A stretch of DNA of 64,000 bases from Tunturibacter empetritectus (GCF_040358985.1 NZ_CP132932.1:3658001-3722000); one strand, 5' to 3'. Positions 1-8,774 are shown, counted from the stretch's first letter. Notes: generated by a model not told the origin, from the letters alone. Made by a program: numbers and translations.

Positions 1-2079
1 GCGGCCGATGGGGGACTGGTCGATCTGGATTACTTTGTCTAGCTGGTCAATACCGATGACCTTGCCGTGCTGGCCGGGCTCTTCGCGGCTGCCGTAGAGT
101 TCTTTTGCCAGGGAGCGGTACAGAATGTCGTTGACTAGCGTGCTTTTGCCGGAGCCGCTGACGCCGGTGATGACGGTCATGACGCCGAGGGGGAAGTGGG
201 CGGTGACGTTCTGGAGATTGTGGGAGTGGGCGTCTTCGACGGTGATCCAGTTGCCGGTGAGGGCGCGCGGGTTGGTGCGGGCTAAGATCTCGATCTTGCC
301 GGCGAGGTACTGGCCGGTGATGGACGCTGGGTTGTCCATGATTTGTTGGGGGGTGCCGTCGGCGATGAGGAGACCGCCGTTTTTTCCTGCGCCGGGGCCG
401 AGGTCGAGGACGTAGTCGGCTTTGCGGATGGTGTCTTCATCGTGCTCGACGACGAGGACGGTGTTGCCGAGGTCGCGAAGGTTTTCGAGGGCATTGATGA
501 GGCGCTGATTGTCGCGCTGGTGGAGGCCGATGGAGGGCTCGTCGAGGACGTAGAGGACGCCGCGGAGGCGGGAGCCAATCTGTGTGGCGAGGCGGATGCG
601 CTGGCCTTCGCCCCCGGAGAGGGTGGCGGCGCTGCGGTCGAGTGCGAGGTAGCCAAGGCCGACGGCGTTGAGGAACTCGAGGCGCTCGATGATCTCGCGC
701 TGGAGGCGGTCGGCGATGATGCGGTCGCGGCCTACGAAGTTCATGTTGCGCGCTGAGGTGAGGGCGCGCTCCAGGGGGAGGGCGGTGAAGTCGGCGATGG
801 AGGCGCTGTTTACGGTTACGGCGAGGGATTCGGGGCGGAGGCGGCGGCCTTTGCAGACGGGACAGAGGGTCGCGGACATGTACTGCATCATGTACTCGCG
901 GTAGCCCTCGGATTTGGTGTCTTCGAGGTTGGAGCGGAGGTATTCGAAGATGCCGTGGAAGCCGGTGCGGCCTGCTTCGGCGCGCGGAGGGCCGTATAGG
1001 AAGAGATTCTGGTGTTCGGTGGTGAGGTCTTCGAAGGGCAGCTTGATGTTGATCTTGGTTTTTTCGGCGAAGAGCTTGATGAGGCGGAGGAGGTAGGCGG
1101 AGCCGGAGCCTGGGCCCATGGCGCCGTCGAGCAGGGGCTTGGACCAGTCGGTGATGGTCTTGGCGGGGTCGAAGTCGTAGATGCTGCCGAGGCCGTGGCA
1201 GTTGGGGCAGGCGCCGTAGTTGGAGTTGAAGGAGAAGCTGCGGGGCTCGAGGCGGGGGACGTTGATGCCGCAGTCGGGGCAGGCCATGGAGGAGGAGTAG
1301 AGGGTTTCGTCCATGCCGTGGATGGCGATGAGGACAAGGCCGTTGGCCATCTGAAGGGCTTTGGCGACGGAGGTTTCGAGGCGGCGGGTGTCGTACTTTG
1401 GCGCGGCGTTGGCTAAAGCGGCGGTGGTGTTATCGGGCGGGAGGGGTTTGAGGATGATGCGGTCGACTACGGCTTCGATGGTGTGGTTTTTGCGTTTTTC
1501 GAGGCGCATGCCTTCGGTGAGCTCGGTCATCTCGCCGTCGATACGGGCGCGGAAGCCTTGCTGGTCGAGTGCTTCGAGTTCTTCGCGGAACTCGCCTTTG
1601 CGTCCGCGGACGATGGGGGCGTAGACGGTGATGCGCTCGCCGGGGGAGAGGCTGGCGATACGTTCGACGATCTGCTCGGCGGACTGGCGGGTGATGGGGC
1701 GGTGGCAGTTGGGGCAGTGGGGTTGGCCTACGCTCGCGTACAACAGCCTCAGGTAATCATAGATCTCTGTGATGGTGCCGACGGTGGAGCGGGGGCTGCG
1801 GGAGGTGGTCTTTTGCTCGATGGAGATGGCGGGGGAGAGGCCGTCGATGGCGTCGACGTCGGGGCGCTCCATCTGGTCTAAGAATTGCCGGGCGTATGCC
1901 GATAAGGTCTCTACGTAGCGGCGTTGGCCCTCTGCGTAGATGGTGTCGAAGGCGAGGGAGGATTTTCCGGAGCCGGAGAGGCCGGTGACGACGGTGAGGG
2001 TGTTGCGCGGAATGCTGACGTCGACGTTGCGCAGGTTGTGCTGGCGAGCGCCGCGGACGGTGATGTGTGTAATGCCCAT
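1..2079 (-). CDS. uvrA: UvrA, excinuclease ABC subunit A (3' part outside window)
   Basis: UvrA is the ATP-driven damage-recognition subunit of nucleotide excision repair and loads UvrB on lesions. About 693 codons are inside the window; the C-terminal third lies beyond position 1. The N-terminus reads MGITHITVRGARQHNLRN and is followed by a Walker A motif GLSGSGKSS near residue 31. Further on come zinc-binding CxxC pairs, the ABC signature and GLHQRDN near residues 470-500, and HGKVIGIDQ near the window edge, all typical of UvrA. The ATG at 2079 is the only sensible start because the family begins at this residue. No partner uvr gene is visible. Identification is certain; only the missing end is unknown. 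Confidence 0.97.
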   Translation of the reverse strand, partial: MGITHITVRGARQHNLRNVDVSIPRNTLTVVTGLSGSGKSSLAFDTIYAEGQRRYVETLSAYARQFLDQMERPDVDAIDGLSPAISIEQKTTSRSPRSTVGTITEIYDYLRLLYASVGQPHCPNCHRPITRQSAEQIVERIASLSPGERITVYAPIVRGRKGEFREELEALDQQGFRARIDGEMTELTEGMRLEKRKNHTIEAVVDRIILKPLPPDNTTAALANAAPKYDTRRLETSVAKALQMANGLVLIAIHGMDETLYSSSMACPDCGINVPRLEPRSFSFNSNYGACPNCHGLGSIYDFDPAKTITDWSKPLLDGAMGPGSGSAYLLRLIKLFAEKTKINIKLPFEDLTTEHQNLFLYGPPRAEAGRTGFHGIFEYLRSNLEDTKSEGYREYMMQYMSATLCPVCKGRRLRPESLAVTVNSASIADFTALPLERALTSARNMNFVGRDRIIADRLQREIIERLEFLNAVGLGYLALDRSAATLSGGEGQRIRLATQIGSRLRGVLYVLDEPSIGLHQRDNQRLINALENLRDLGNTVLVVEHDEDTIRKADYVLDLGPGAGKNGGLLIADGTPQQIMDNPASITGQYLAGKIEILARTNPRALTGNWITVEDAHSHNLQNVTAHFPLGVMTVITGVSGSGKSTLVNDILYRSLAKELYGSREEPGQHGKVIGIDQLDKVIQIDQSPIGR

Positions 2080-2323
2080 GAGATGTGTGTGGCGCTGTTC
2101 GGCCAAGTCTCTAGAATACGGCATTTTGAGGGGAGAGATTTTGTTGGGGCGGGCGCGGTTTTGCGATTGGGGCAACCCCGGAATGGGAAAGATGTATCCG
2201 AAGGAGCAACAACAGCCACTTTCGGGTCATTGTAATGGCCTGTAAGTTTGCAACAATAGCCGAGATGTAAAACGTTGTCGCCGGAAAAGGCCGGCGGCTT
2301 ATGAAATCCGAGGGTTGGGTGTG

Positions 2324-2494
2324 ATGACGTCGATTATGTTGGTCTGTGCGGTGTTGGCTTCGCTGGCTGTGGGTGTTTTGATTGCTTATGGGGTTTGTAT
2401 TGCGATGTTTAGCGCGTTCCAGATGCATGCGCGTCAGATCGCTGGGAATGCTGATCGACAGGTGACGGCTACAGTGCAGGTTCTGAAGAGCTAG
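2324..2494 (+). CDS. small hypothetical single-helix membrane protein (56 aa)
   Basis: This short ORF, divergent from uvrA, encodes MTSIMLVCAVLASLAVGVL followed by more hydrophobic sequence, so residues 3-31 form one transmembrane helix. The tail of about 25 residues is polar (HARQIAGNADRQ). GTG at 2321 directly precedes the ATG and could also serve as start; the upstream GAGG is a weak ribosome-binding site. Codon use looks like that of the neighbours, with a strong third-position G/C preference. I do not recognise a function. It resembles the small one-helix proteins common in this phylum, which is why I keep it despite its length. Confidence 0.55.
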   Translation: MTSIMLVCAVLASLAVGVLIAYGVCIAMFSAFQMHARQIAGNADRQVTATVQVLKS

Positions 2495-2548
2495 GCGCGC
2501 TGCTGGGTGGCAGTCGTGGTTTTTTAAGTAAGGACTTAATTTAAAAAG

Positions 2549-3289
2549 TTATTGGGGAGGAGCTTGCTGCTGGCGGAGGCGCTGGAGCTGCTCGTAGATC
2601 TGCTGCGGTGTTTTGACGCCATTGGGGGAGTCCGGCTGGGAGGTATCGGCTGGAGTTGTTGAGGCTGGCGCGGCCGGGGTGATGGGTGGAACGGTGCTGT
2701 TTCGAGGCGAGGGTGGTTCGGCTGAGGATGTGGGCGGGTCGGATGCTGGTTGAGCGTCGTCGGCTTCGGATTTGTCGTCGAAGGCCTGCGCGTTAGGGCT
2801 TGGCGGGGTGGGACCACCCTGGCGCGGGGTGAGGATGAGCTCTGCCGGGGTAGCGCCGTCGCGTGCCACGAGGAGCATGTTGCTGCCGGTGCCGTCCAGT
2901 AGCTGGGCCAGTATCTGACTGGGAGCGTCGGGACCGTATTTGCCAAAGACGCGCTCGTCGACGACGCCGCCTGTGATCTTGATGCCGGTCTCGTGGGAGA
3001 TCTGGCGGAGGATCTGGTTGAGGCTGGAGTTGTCGGCGGTGACCGAGAGGATGCCGTTGGCGAGGGTGACCTGGGCGTGCTTTGGCTGTTCCTGGGCTGG
3101 CGTGAGAGGCACGGCTGGCGTGGCGGGAGGGAGCGGCTGCGCGGACGCGCTGGTTGGTGCTGTGGGTGGCAGGGTGGATGCTGCAGGAGTGGGTGTGGGC
3201 GGCGTGTTCGGGGGAGTCTGCGCAGAGATCAGACCTGCGATGGCGAAGATGCTGGAGGCGACGAAACGGATTGGCCCGGAGCTCTGCAT
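2549..3289 (-). CDS. secreted STN-domain (secretin/TonB short N-terminus-like) protein
   Basis: The 246-aa product starts MQSSGPIRFVASSIFAIAG, a signal peptide ending near AQT. A Pro/Thr/Ala-rich linker covers roughly residues 25-70. A compact domain follows at about residues 70-145 with SLNQILRQISHETGIKI and a conserved continuation, matching the STN fold found at the N-terminus of secretins and TonB receptors. The remainder is a second Pro/Ser/Thr-rich region ending in a Gln-rich tail. No secretin barrel or TonB receptor follows, so this is a free-standing periplasmic STN protein. The start at 3289 is preferred over an upstream ATG at 3352 because it begins the signal peptide. The partner is unknown. 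Confidence 0.75.
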   Translation of the reverse strand: MQSSGPIRFVASSIFAIAGLISAQTPPNTPPTPTPAASTLPPTAPTSASAQPLPPATPAVPLTPAQEQPKHAQVTLANGILSVTADNSSLNQILRQISHETGIKITGGVVDERVFGKYGPDAPSQILAQLLDGTGSNMLLVARDGATPAELILTPRQGGPTPPSPNAQAFDDKSEADDAQPASDPPTSSAEPPSPRNSTVPPITPAAPASTTPADTSQPDSPNGVKTPQQIYEQLQRLRQQQAPPQ

Positions 3290-3544
3290 GTAGTAGTAGG
3301 ACGCTTTGTTGTGAGGCAAGGTTATCGGCAGCGTATGCAGCCTGTCCTCCATAGATTATCTATTAGTGACAACGGTGTCATTCGCGAATGGAACACTTGT
3401 CCGAACTTTGACAGACATCTGGTCATGGGGACACCATTTGCGGTCTTTTAGGAAGGCTTTCAGACTGGGCATGTAGTTTTAGAACTCGATAGCTAACGTA
3501 GAGTTGCGTCGATGAGACCGATTGAAGAACAGTCAACAGCAAGA

Positions 3545-3599
3545 GCAAAGGCGAAATACGGGGATCCTTCACTCCGTTCAGGATGACGGCATAAAACAA
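3545..3599 (+). repeat. dispersed repeat family 1, subtype 'ccttcactcc..caggatgacg'
   Basis: Shows the family signature: aaatacgggg, then atccttcactccgttcagg, then atgacggcataaaacaa. The same modules recur at about ten intergenic sites in this window. The core cctTCactccgttcagGA can fold as a short hairpin. Confidence 0.8.
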
Positions 3600-3631
3600 G
3601 CAACGGCAGGAATGTCCGACTGAGCGGCTTT

Positions 3632-3668
3632 CACCTTCACTCCGTTCAGGATGACGACATAAAACAAA
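3632..3668 (+). repeat. dispersed repeat family 1, partial copy
   Basis: Lacks the left 'aaatacgggg' module but carries ccttcactccgttcagg and atgacgacataaaacaa, nearly identical to the copy 85 bp upstream. This suggests local duplication. Confidence 0.7.
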
Positions 3669-3877
3669 CAACAACAGGATGACTACTTCAAACAATCAAC
3701 AGAGCATACAACTAGGCGTCTTTCATCTTGAGTTTTGCTCCATTGCGTATCGGTTGTGTTCTGAGGACGGGGCATGTCTGGATTTGCGGGCCTGGCTGTA
3801 GACTGGGGATGCCTTTTCAGGGTCTCGAATCGAGCATCTGATTCCTATGAGTTCTCGAGACATGGCACAAGGCTGAT

Positions 3878-4903
3878 ATGGCGGGCGTGATGATGAGATG
3901 GAAGATTGGATTGCTGGCGTTAGGTCTGTTGGTGGGTAGGGTGGCGCCGGCTGAGGTGTGCACGACGCAGTCACAGATGGCGGGGCCGGAGCGGGAGGCT
4001 TTAGCAGCTGCGGCGCGTGGGCTGGCGGCAAAAGTTCAGGCAGGCGATGTGAGCGGTCTGCGTGCGGCTACTCTGGCTGAGTATGCGAAGGACTTCGCCG
4101 GCATTGGCGACGTTGTTGGAAATACGTCCCCGCATGTGAAGGGTGGCACGTTGAAGGTGGAGCAGGTTTATCTGCTGGATGGAACGCAGCTGAAGCGTGG
4201 AGCGGATGGGTCGGTGCCGGATGCGCAGTTTTTCTGCTCGCTGAATAAGTCGGTGGCGGAGACGGATTTTACGATCTCGGGACTGGCACCGGGGCGGTAT
4301 GGATTTGCGATTGTGGATGTTGTGGATGTCAGCTCTCCGTGGCGGCTGTCGTTTTTACTGCGGCAGGATCAGGGGCAGTGGGTGATGGCGGGGTTTTATC
4401 CGAAGCCTTTGCTGGCGGCGGGTCATAATGGGCTGTGGTACTGGACGCAGGCGCGATTGATGACGGCGCAGAAGGAACATTGGAATGCGTGGCTCTATTA
4501 CCAGCAGGCGGAGAACTTGCTTAGGCCGACAAATTTCATTCAGAGTACTCATCTTGAGAAGTTGAAGGCTGAGGAGACGGCCGCGGCTCCGCCGGCGTTG
4601 TCGGAGGGCGTGAGTGCCGAGTCGCCGCTGGTAGTGAAGGGAGCCGATGGGGTGGAGTACCACTTTACTGCGCTTGGCGTGGATGACTCTTTGGGGAATG
4701 ACAAGGTGGATGTGACGGCGCATCTGAAGGTGGACCAGCTGGGCGATGCGGCGGCTGCCCGGAAGCGCAACTTGGATGCGATGACAGCTCTGGTGGCTGC
4801 TTATCCGGAGTTGCGGAACCCGTTTCATGGAGTGTGGATGATTGCGGAGACCGCCGGGCAAAACCCCTTTGCGACGGAGCAGGCGATGAGTCAGATTCAC
4901 TGA
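3878..4903 (+). CDS. secreted hypothetical protein (about 341 aa)
   Basis: The N-terminus MAGVMMRWKIGLLALGLLVG carries a signal peptide with cleavage probably after the Ala in PAEVC. The mature part (about 315 aa) contains a helical N-terminal segment (EREALAAAARGLAAKVQ), a central beta-rich region (FTISGLAPGRYGFAIVDVVD), a DUF-like stretch rich in Trp/Tyr (GLWYWTQARLM) that reads like a tetratricopeptide-type helix pair (HWNAWLYYQQAENLL), and a C-terminal alpha/beta segment. The two Met codons at 3890 and 3893 are alternative starts. I do not recognise the family. It stands alone, with repeat-rich DNA upstream and a nitroreductase gene 180 bp downstream. A periplasmic or outer-membrane-associated role is only inferred. 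Confidence 0.75.
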   Translation: MAGVMMRWKIGLLALGLLVGRVAPAEVCTTQSQMAGPEREALAAAARGLAAKVQAGDVSGLRAATLAEYAKDFAGIGDVVGNTSPHVKGGTLKVEQVYLLDGTQLKRGADGSVPDAQFFCSLNKSVAETDFTISGLAPGRYGFAIVDVVDVSSPWRLSFLLRQDQGQWVMAGFYPKPLLAAGHNGLWYWTQARLMTAQKEHWNAWLYYQQAENLLRPTNFIQSTHLEKLKAEETAAAPPALSEGVSAESPLVVKGADGVEYHFTALGVDDSLGNDKVDVTAHLKVDQLGDAAAARKRNLDAMTALVAAYPELRNPFHGVWMIAETAGQNPFATEQAMSQIH

Positions 4904-5082
4904 GCGGGAGACGGGTCGGTGGGGTCCGGCCTGGTTCTTGCGGATGGTTCGTCCTGCAGGGGTTTCATGGGGTAGTGATATCTTGAGAATCGTTTCAGCA
5001 CGACGGTAAGGAAAGCGCGGAATGAAGACTCACCTTCCAGGTAAAAACTGTCACTCTATTGATAGGGATGAGAAAGAGAACA

Positions 5083-5733
5083 ATGACAAAAAATAAAAAG
5101 ACGCTGGGTCAGGCAATTCAGGAGCGAAGGGCGACACCGAGCTTTGATGGTGTGCCGATTCCTGCGGAGGATCTGCGCGAGATTCTGGATGCGGGTTTGC
5201 ATGCTCCGAGTGGATATAACCTTCAGCCCTGGCGATTTGTGGTGGTGCAGTCTGCTGAGCAGAAGAAGAAGCTGCGTGGAGCGAGCTATAACCAGGGCAA
5301 GGTGGAAGAGGCGTCTGCGGTGATTGTGGCCTGCGGCGATTCGGATGGATGGCGCAAGGATCTGGACCTGATGCTGGAGAAGGGGCGCAAGGGCGGGATG
5401 CCGGAGAGTTATGCGGCGCAGGCACAGAGCAGCGTACCGAACTATATGTCGAGCTTCAGCAGCGGGCAGATGCAGGCATGGCTGAACAAGCAGGTGATGC
5501 TGGCGTTTACGCACATGATGCTGATGGCGGAGGTGATGGGATACGACACTGCGCCGATGGAGGGGTTCGAACAGGACAAGGTGCATGAGGTGTTGCGGCT
5601 TCCGCTGAGCTACTGGGTGGTGGCGCTGCTGGCGATTGGACATGCCAAGGGGCCGGACAAGTTCGATGGCGGGCGATTTGAGACGGGGCATACGGTGTTT
5701 GGAGAAGAGTTTGGCAAGCCGCTGAAGCTGTAA
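5083..5733 (+). CDS. nitroreductase family protein (FMN-dependent)
   Basis: The 216-aa product has the nitroreductase fold signatures: an N-terminal TLGQAIQERRATPSFDG with the FMN phosphate-binding RR, a central AGLHAPSGYNLQPWRFVVV, and a C-terminal LPLSYWVVALLAIGHAKG. These enzymes use FMN and NAD(P)H to reduce nitro groups, quinones or flavins; the true substrate cannot be told. ATG 5083 is chosen because AGAAAGAG lies just upstream and the family begins here, although an in-frame ATG exists at 5059. The next gene starts 17 bp after the stop, so the two probably form an operon. Confidence 0.88.
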   Translation: MTKNKKTLGQAIQERRATPSFDGVPIPAEDLREILDAGLHAPSGYNLQPWRFVVVQSAEQKKKLRGASYNQGKVEEASAVIVACGDSDGWRKDLDLMLEKGRKGGMPESYAAQAQSSVPNYMSSFSSGQMQAWLNKQVMLAFTHMMLMAEVMGYDTAPMEGFEQDKVHEVLRLPLSYWVVALLAIGHAKGPDKFDGGRFETGHTVFGEEFGKPLKL

Positions 5734-5750
5734 GTGGAGATGACTCGGCT

Positions 5751-6701
5751 ATGAAGCTTGCACTGCGCGTTGTGGCTGTTGTTTTGCTTTTGGGGGCGGC
5801 GGTTGGGCTGGCCTTTTACCGGTATCCGCTGTGGTTTGCGGATCAGCATACGCGCTTTCATCTGTGGCGGCAGGGGGTGAAGAGCGAGTATGTCGAAGCC
5901 GGGGGGTATAGGCTTCATTACTTTGAGGCTGGGGCTGCGGATGGGACTCCGCTGGTGTTGGTGCATGGGCTGGGTGCTCGGGGGGAAGATTGGGGGGCGA
6001 TGATTCCATCGCTGGCGGCGCAGGGATTTCATGTGTATGTGCCGGATCTGCTGGGATATGGCAGATCGTCTAAGCCGGATGTGAGTTACTCGATCTCGCT
6101 CGAGGAGCAGACGGTGGCGACGTTTATGCAGGCGGTGCATGTTTCGCGGGCCGATGTTGGTGGATGGTCGATGGGTGGATGGGTGGCGATGAAGCTTGCG
6201 CTGGATCATCCGGAGATGGTTGACCGGCTGATTGTGTATGACAGTGCGGGGCTGTATTTTCCGGCTACGTTTGGGCCGGAGTTGTTTACTCCGAGCGATC
6301 CGGCGGGGGTGAGGAGGCTGATCGCGATACTTACGCCGAAGCCTCGGGCAATTCCGGACTTTGCGGCGAAGGCGATGGTGCGGAAGCTGCAGGGGAATGC
6401 GTGGGTGGTGAATCGGAGTACGGCTTCAATGATTGGTGGGCGCGATCTGCTGGACTTTCGGCTGCATGGTATTTCGCAGCCGATGTTGATTGTGTGGGGC
6501 GCGCAGGATGAGTTGATTCCGCTGGCGTCGGGCGAGGCGATTCATCGGGAAGTCCCGCAGTCGGTGCTGGATGTGGTTGGGGGATGCGGTCATCTGGCTC
6601 CTGCGGAGTGCGCTAAGCCGGTGCTTGAGGGGACGGTAGAGTTTTTGCGGTCGCAGCCGCCTATGCGTGGGGGTGGTAGGACGTTTGCTGCGGGGTATTG
6701 A
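5751..6701 (+). CDS. membrane-anchored or secreted alpha/beta hydrolase
   Basis: A 316-aa alpha/beta-hydrolase. Residues 1-22 (LALRVVAVVLLLGAAVGLAF) form a signal peptide or membrane anchor. The oxyanion region reads LVLVHGLGARGEDW, the nucleophile elbow GWSMGG supplies Ser, the acid is the Asp in WGAQDELIPLA, and the His lies in GGCGHLAP, so the triad is complete. The domain resembles C-C hydrolases and haloperoxidase-like esterases, but the substrate is not evident. It follows the nitroreductase by 17 bp, consistent with co-transcription. A palindromic element begins 13 bp after its stop codon. Confidence 0.9.
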   Translation: MKLALRVVAVVLLLGAAVGLAFYRYPLWFADQHTRFHLWRQGVKSEYVEAGGYRLHYFEAGAADGTPLVLVHGLGARGEDWGAMIPSLAAQGFHVYVPDLLGYGRSSKPDVSYSISLEEQTVATFMQAVHVSRADVGGWSMGGWVAMKLALDHPEMVDRLIVYDSAGLYFPATFGPELFTPSDPAGVRRLIAILTPKPRAIPDFAAKAMVRKLQGNAWVVNRSTASMIGGRDLLDFRLHGISQPMLIVWGAQDELIPLASGEAIHREVPQSVLDVVGGCGHLAPAECAKPVLEGTVEFLRSQPPMRGGGRTFAAGY

Positions 6702-6713
6702 TTTAGAGGATTG

Positions 6714-6908
6714 TGTCCTGCCGGACGGGCCCACTTCGCGTGGGGCGGGCGTTCGCACGCCTTTTTAGAGCTTCGCGTGGTCCTCCCGTTGGTAGGGAGA
6801 GAGATTTGATTTCGACCAACGGGAGAACCGTCGAGGCTCATCCTGCCGTGACCGGTATACGGGTCACGAAGTGACCGCTCTCCGCGCAGGAGGCCGTCCG
6901 GCAGGACA
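6714..6908. repeat. MITE-like palindromic element with 15-bp perfect terminal inverted repeats
   Basis: The ends are TGTCCTGCCGGACGG (6714-6728) and its exact reverse complement (6894-6908). Inside lies a second inverted pair, CTCCCGTTGG (6783-6792) and CCAACGGGAG (6816-6825), plus smaller hairpins. No coding capacity. It fills the gap between two converging genes and ends exactly at the ubiX stop codon. A truncated copy sits at 16217-16318. Confidence 0.75.
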
Positions 6909-7571
6909 TTAGTCGGGTTGCCACTGATAGGCGTTGGGTTGGGACAGGCCTATGTGGGCGAGGACTCGGTGGATGAAGTTGCGGGCCATCTCCTGTGTGC
7001 TTTGAGGGTGGTTATAGAGGGTGGGGATGGCAGGGAAGATGGTGGCTCCGGCGTCGGAGGCTAGCTGCATGTTGCGGATGTGGATGCGGTTGAAGGGTGT
7101 TTCGCGGATGCAGAGGATGAGGGGGCGGTTTTCTTTGAGGCAGACGTCGGCGGCGCGGTGGATGAGGTTTTGCGCGAGGCCGTTGGCGATGGAGGCGAGG
7201 GTGCCCATGGAGCAGGGAAGGACGATCATGGCGGCCGTGGGGTAGCTGCCGCTGGCGATGTTGGCTGCGATGTCGGTTTCGGCGTGTTGCTGGAGTTTGG
7301 GGCAGGGGGCGCCGAGGAGCTTTTCTGCGAGGTCGTTGCGGCCGCTGAGGTTGAGCTCTTCGGCGAAGACGCGGAGGGCGCTGTCGGAGGCTACGAAGTT
7401 GATCTTAGTGACGCGGTCGTCGGCTGCCAAGGCGCGAAGGAGCTCGGCGGCGTAGATGCTGCCGCTGGCTCCGGTGATGGCGAGGGTGATGTTAGTTGGG
7501 GCTTCGGTGTGTAGGGGCTGTGGCACAGAATGATTATCGCCGATGAGGTGGAAGGTACCTAGTCTGCGCAT
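6909..7571 (-). CDS. ubiX: UbiX-type flavin prenyltransferase
   Basis: UbiX joins a prenyl group to FMN to make prenylated FMN, the cofactor of UbiD decarboxylases. The sequence shows the flavoprotein start TLAITGASGSIYAAELL, then the SGSYPTAAMIVLPCSMGTLA loop (about residues 115-135), NLIHRAADVCLKENRPLIL and a C-terminal ATIFPAIPTLYNHP with the FMN/prenyl-phosphate residues of the family. ATG 7571 gives 220 aa; GTG at 7526 would give 205 aa, nearer the usual length, and neither has a strong ribosome-binding site. An upstream in-frame extension to 7781 runs through a dispersed repeat and is not believed. No ubiD is in the window. Confidence 0.92.
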   Translation of the reverse strand: MRRLGTFHLIGDNHSVPQPLHTEAPTNITLAITGASGSIYAAELLRALAADDRVTKINFVASDSALRVFAEELNLSGRNDLAEKLLGAPCPKLQQHAETDIAANIASGSYPTAAMIVLPCSMGTLASIANGLAQNLIHRAADVCLKENRPLILCIRETPFNRIHIRNMQLASDAGATIFPAIPTLYNHPQSTQEMARNFIHRVLAHIGLSQPNAYQWQPD

Positions 7572-7589
7572 ACTTGCATGACGGATAAA

Positions 7590-7662
7590 GCAAAGACGAG
7601 ATGCGGGGGTCTCTCCACTTCGCCATGCGATAAAACTGCATGGCTTCGGTCGAGATGACGAG
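7590..7662 (+). repeat. dispersed repeat family 1, subtype 'gggtctctcc...ggtcgagatgacg'
   Basis: Between ubiX and the next gene. Reads cgagatgcgggggtctctcc, a variable middle with an inverted pair around 'catgcgataaaactgcatg', then cttcggtcgagatgacgag. Same ends as the copies at about 36242, 39541 and 58055. Confidence 0.8.
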
Positions 7663-7698
7663 TTTGGTGGGTTTGAGGGTTTCGTTTGAGGGAGTCGT

Positions 7699-8307
7699 TC
7701 AGGGGCGCAGGGCGTAGGCGATGAGGGTTTGGCCGTGGAGGTTGTGAGTGGCGTTGTAAGCTTGGTTGCTGGCTTCTTCATGCGCGGGGATGGTGGGGTC
7801 GAGTTCGCAGGCGGCGATCTCTTCGGTGGTGGCGTGGATGAAGCAGAGCTCGCAGGTGGCGAGGTTGACTTCGCCGTTGTCGCCTTCGCTGCGCATGGGT
7901 GGGCCGAAGGTGCGGCAGAGGATGGGGCGGTGCTCGTAGAGGTCGCAGGTGCCGGTGGTGAGATCGAGGACGGGGCAGGGTTCGTCGTTGGCGAACTCTT
8001 CGAAGAGGATGGCGACTTCGTGGTCCTCGTTGAGGATGCCAGTGGTGAGGTCGCCGGGGAACCAAGGGTCTAGGCGGGTCAGGGAGTCGGCTACTCGTTG
8101 TTGGATGCGGCGGAATTTTTCTGGGTCGGTTTGTTCGAGAGTGGCGAGTCCTTCGCGTAGGCGTGCTGCGTCTTCGTGCGCGATGGGGAAGACGCCGATG
8201 CAGCATTGGGAGCAGCCGGGGTGGCAGACGAGATGATGGCCTCCGCGACGATAGGCGTCGGCTATGGCGGTGTCTACGATTTGGACGAGGGAAGCGGCGC
8301 TAGTCAT
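7699..8307 (-). CDS. YkgJ family cysteine cluster protein
   Basis: A 202-aa protein of the zinc/iron-chelating Cys-cluster family. The N-terminal cluster is CHPGCSQCC near residues 28-36, preceded by a helix. Further Cys residues occur in EPCPVLDLTTGTCDLYEHRP, ILCRTFGPPM, and ATCELCFIHA, the usual arrangement. The family is often called a putative Fe-S oxidoreductase, but the real function is unknown. It lies 127 bp from ubiX and 8 bp from the upstream hypothetical gene on the same strand, so it may be co-transcribed with it. Confidence 0.85.
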   Translation of the reverse strand: MTSAASLVQIVDTAIADAYRRGGHHLVCHPGCSQCCIGVFPIAHEDAARLREGLATLEQTDPEKFRRIQQRVADSLTRLDPWFPGDLTTGILNEDHEVAILFEEFANDEPCPVLDLTTGTCDLYEHRPILCRTFGPPMRSEGDNGEVNLATCELCFIHATTEEIAACELDPTIPAHEEASNQAYNATHNLHGQTLIAYALRP

Positions 8308-8314
8308 GATTCTG

Positions 8315-8695
8315 TCACGAAAGGCTCGCTAACCAACGCTTGTTTGCCAAAGCTAGTGCTGCAACAACTTTCTGTCGTTTCGGTTCTTCAAGTAAGTACA
8401 TCGGTAAGCGGTCGAACCAACGTTGGACCTCCCAGCCACGCAAGCCCGCGTCGACATAAGGCTTCAAATCTCTATACGGTATGCGGCTAGATGCTCGCGT
8501 TTTTTGCTTGAAGAATTCGAGACAGGTTTCCAGTTGCTGGATATTTGTAAAGCGGAATGTGAATGAGCAGACACGAACATACCAAGTAGTAAAAGGCCGG
8601 AAGTCATGTGGGGATCGCTGGAAATCACGAAGGCCACTCCATCCCAGTGGCATGGAGCGAGCTTGTTTCGTAGTTTCATTCCAGATATTGGCCAT
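8315..8695 (-). CDS. conserved-looking hypothetical protein (126 aa)
   Basis: Starts MANIWNETTKQARSMPLGW. The C-terminal part carries a basic, aromatic-rich stretch (GWEVQRWFDRLPMYLLEEP) followed by a helix (KRQKVVAALALANKRW). The base composition is visibly more AT-rich than neighbours, suggesting recent acquisition or weak selection. ATG 8695 is chosen over an in-frame ATG at 8761, which would extend into sequence lacking protein-like character. No recognised domain. The end of the protein reads like a small DNA/RNA-associated acidobacterial hypothetical family, but I cannot name it. Confidence 0.6.
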   Translation of the reverse strand: MANIWNETTKQARSMPLGWSGLRDFQRSPHDFRPFTTWYVRVCSFTFRFTNIQQLETCLEFFKQKTRASSRIPYRDLKPYVDAGLRGWEVQRWFDRLPMYLLEEPKRQKVVAALALANKRWLASLS

Positions 8696-8774
8696 GGCTT
8701 TCAATGTTATCGCAGCATTTTTTGTTGAACAGGCAAGTAGTGTTGTGGCATCAAAGACCACTGCGTGGGAGATT

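Larger units (their letters stand above)
3290..3877. other. 588-bp intergenic region with two dispersed repeats
   Basis: No convincing gene. It separates two divergently transcribed genes and so must hold promoters for both. It contains two copies of the GGATCC/ggatgacg repeat (about 3545-3599 and 3632-3668). A 90-codon minus-strand ORF here is only the translation of those repeats. Confidence 0.6.

Noticed and set aside
3423..3695. 90-codon minus-strand ORF containing HPERSEGE and VILNGVKDP
   Set aside because: It is the translation of two repeat copies, not a gene; such peptides recur wherever the repeats lie.
7572..7781. N-terminal extension of UbiX
   Set aside because: The in-frame sequence runs through a family 1 repeat and matches no UbiX.
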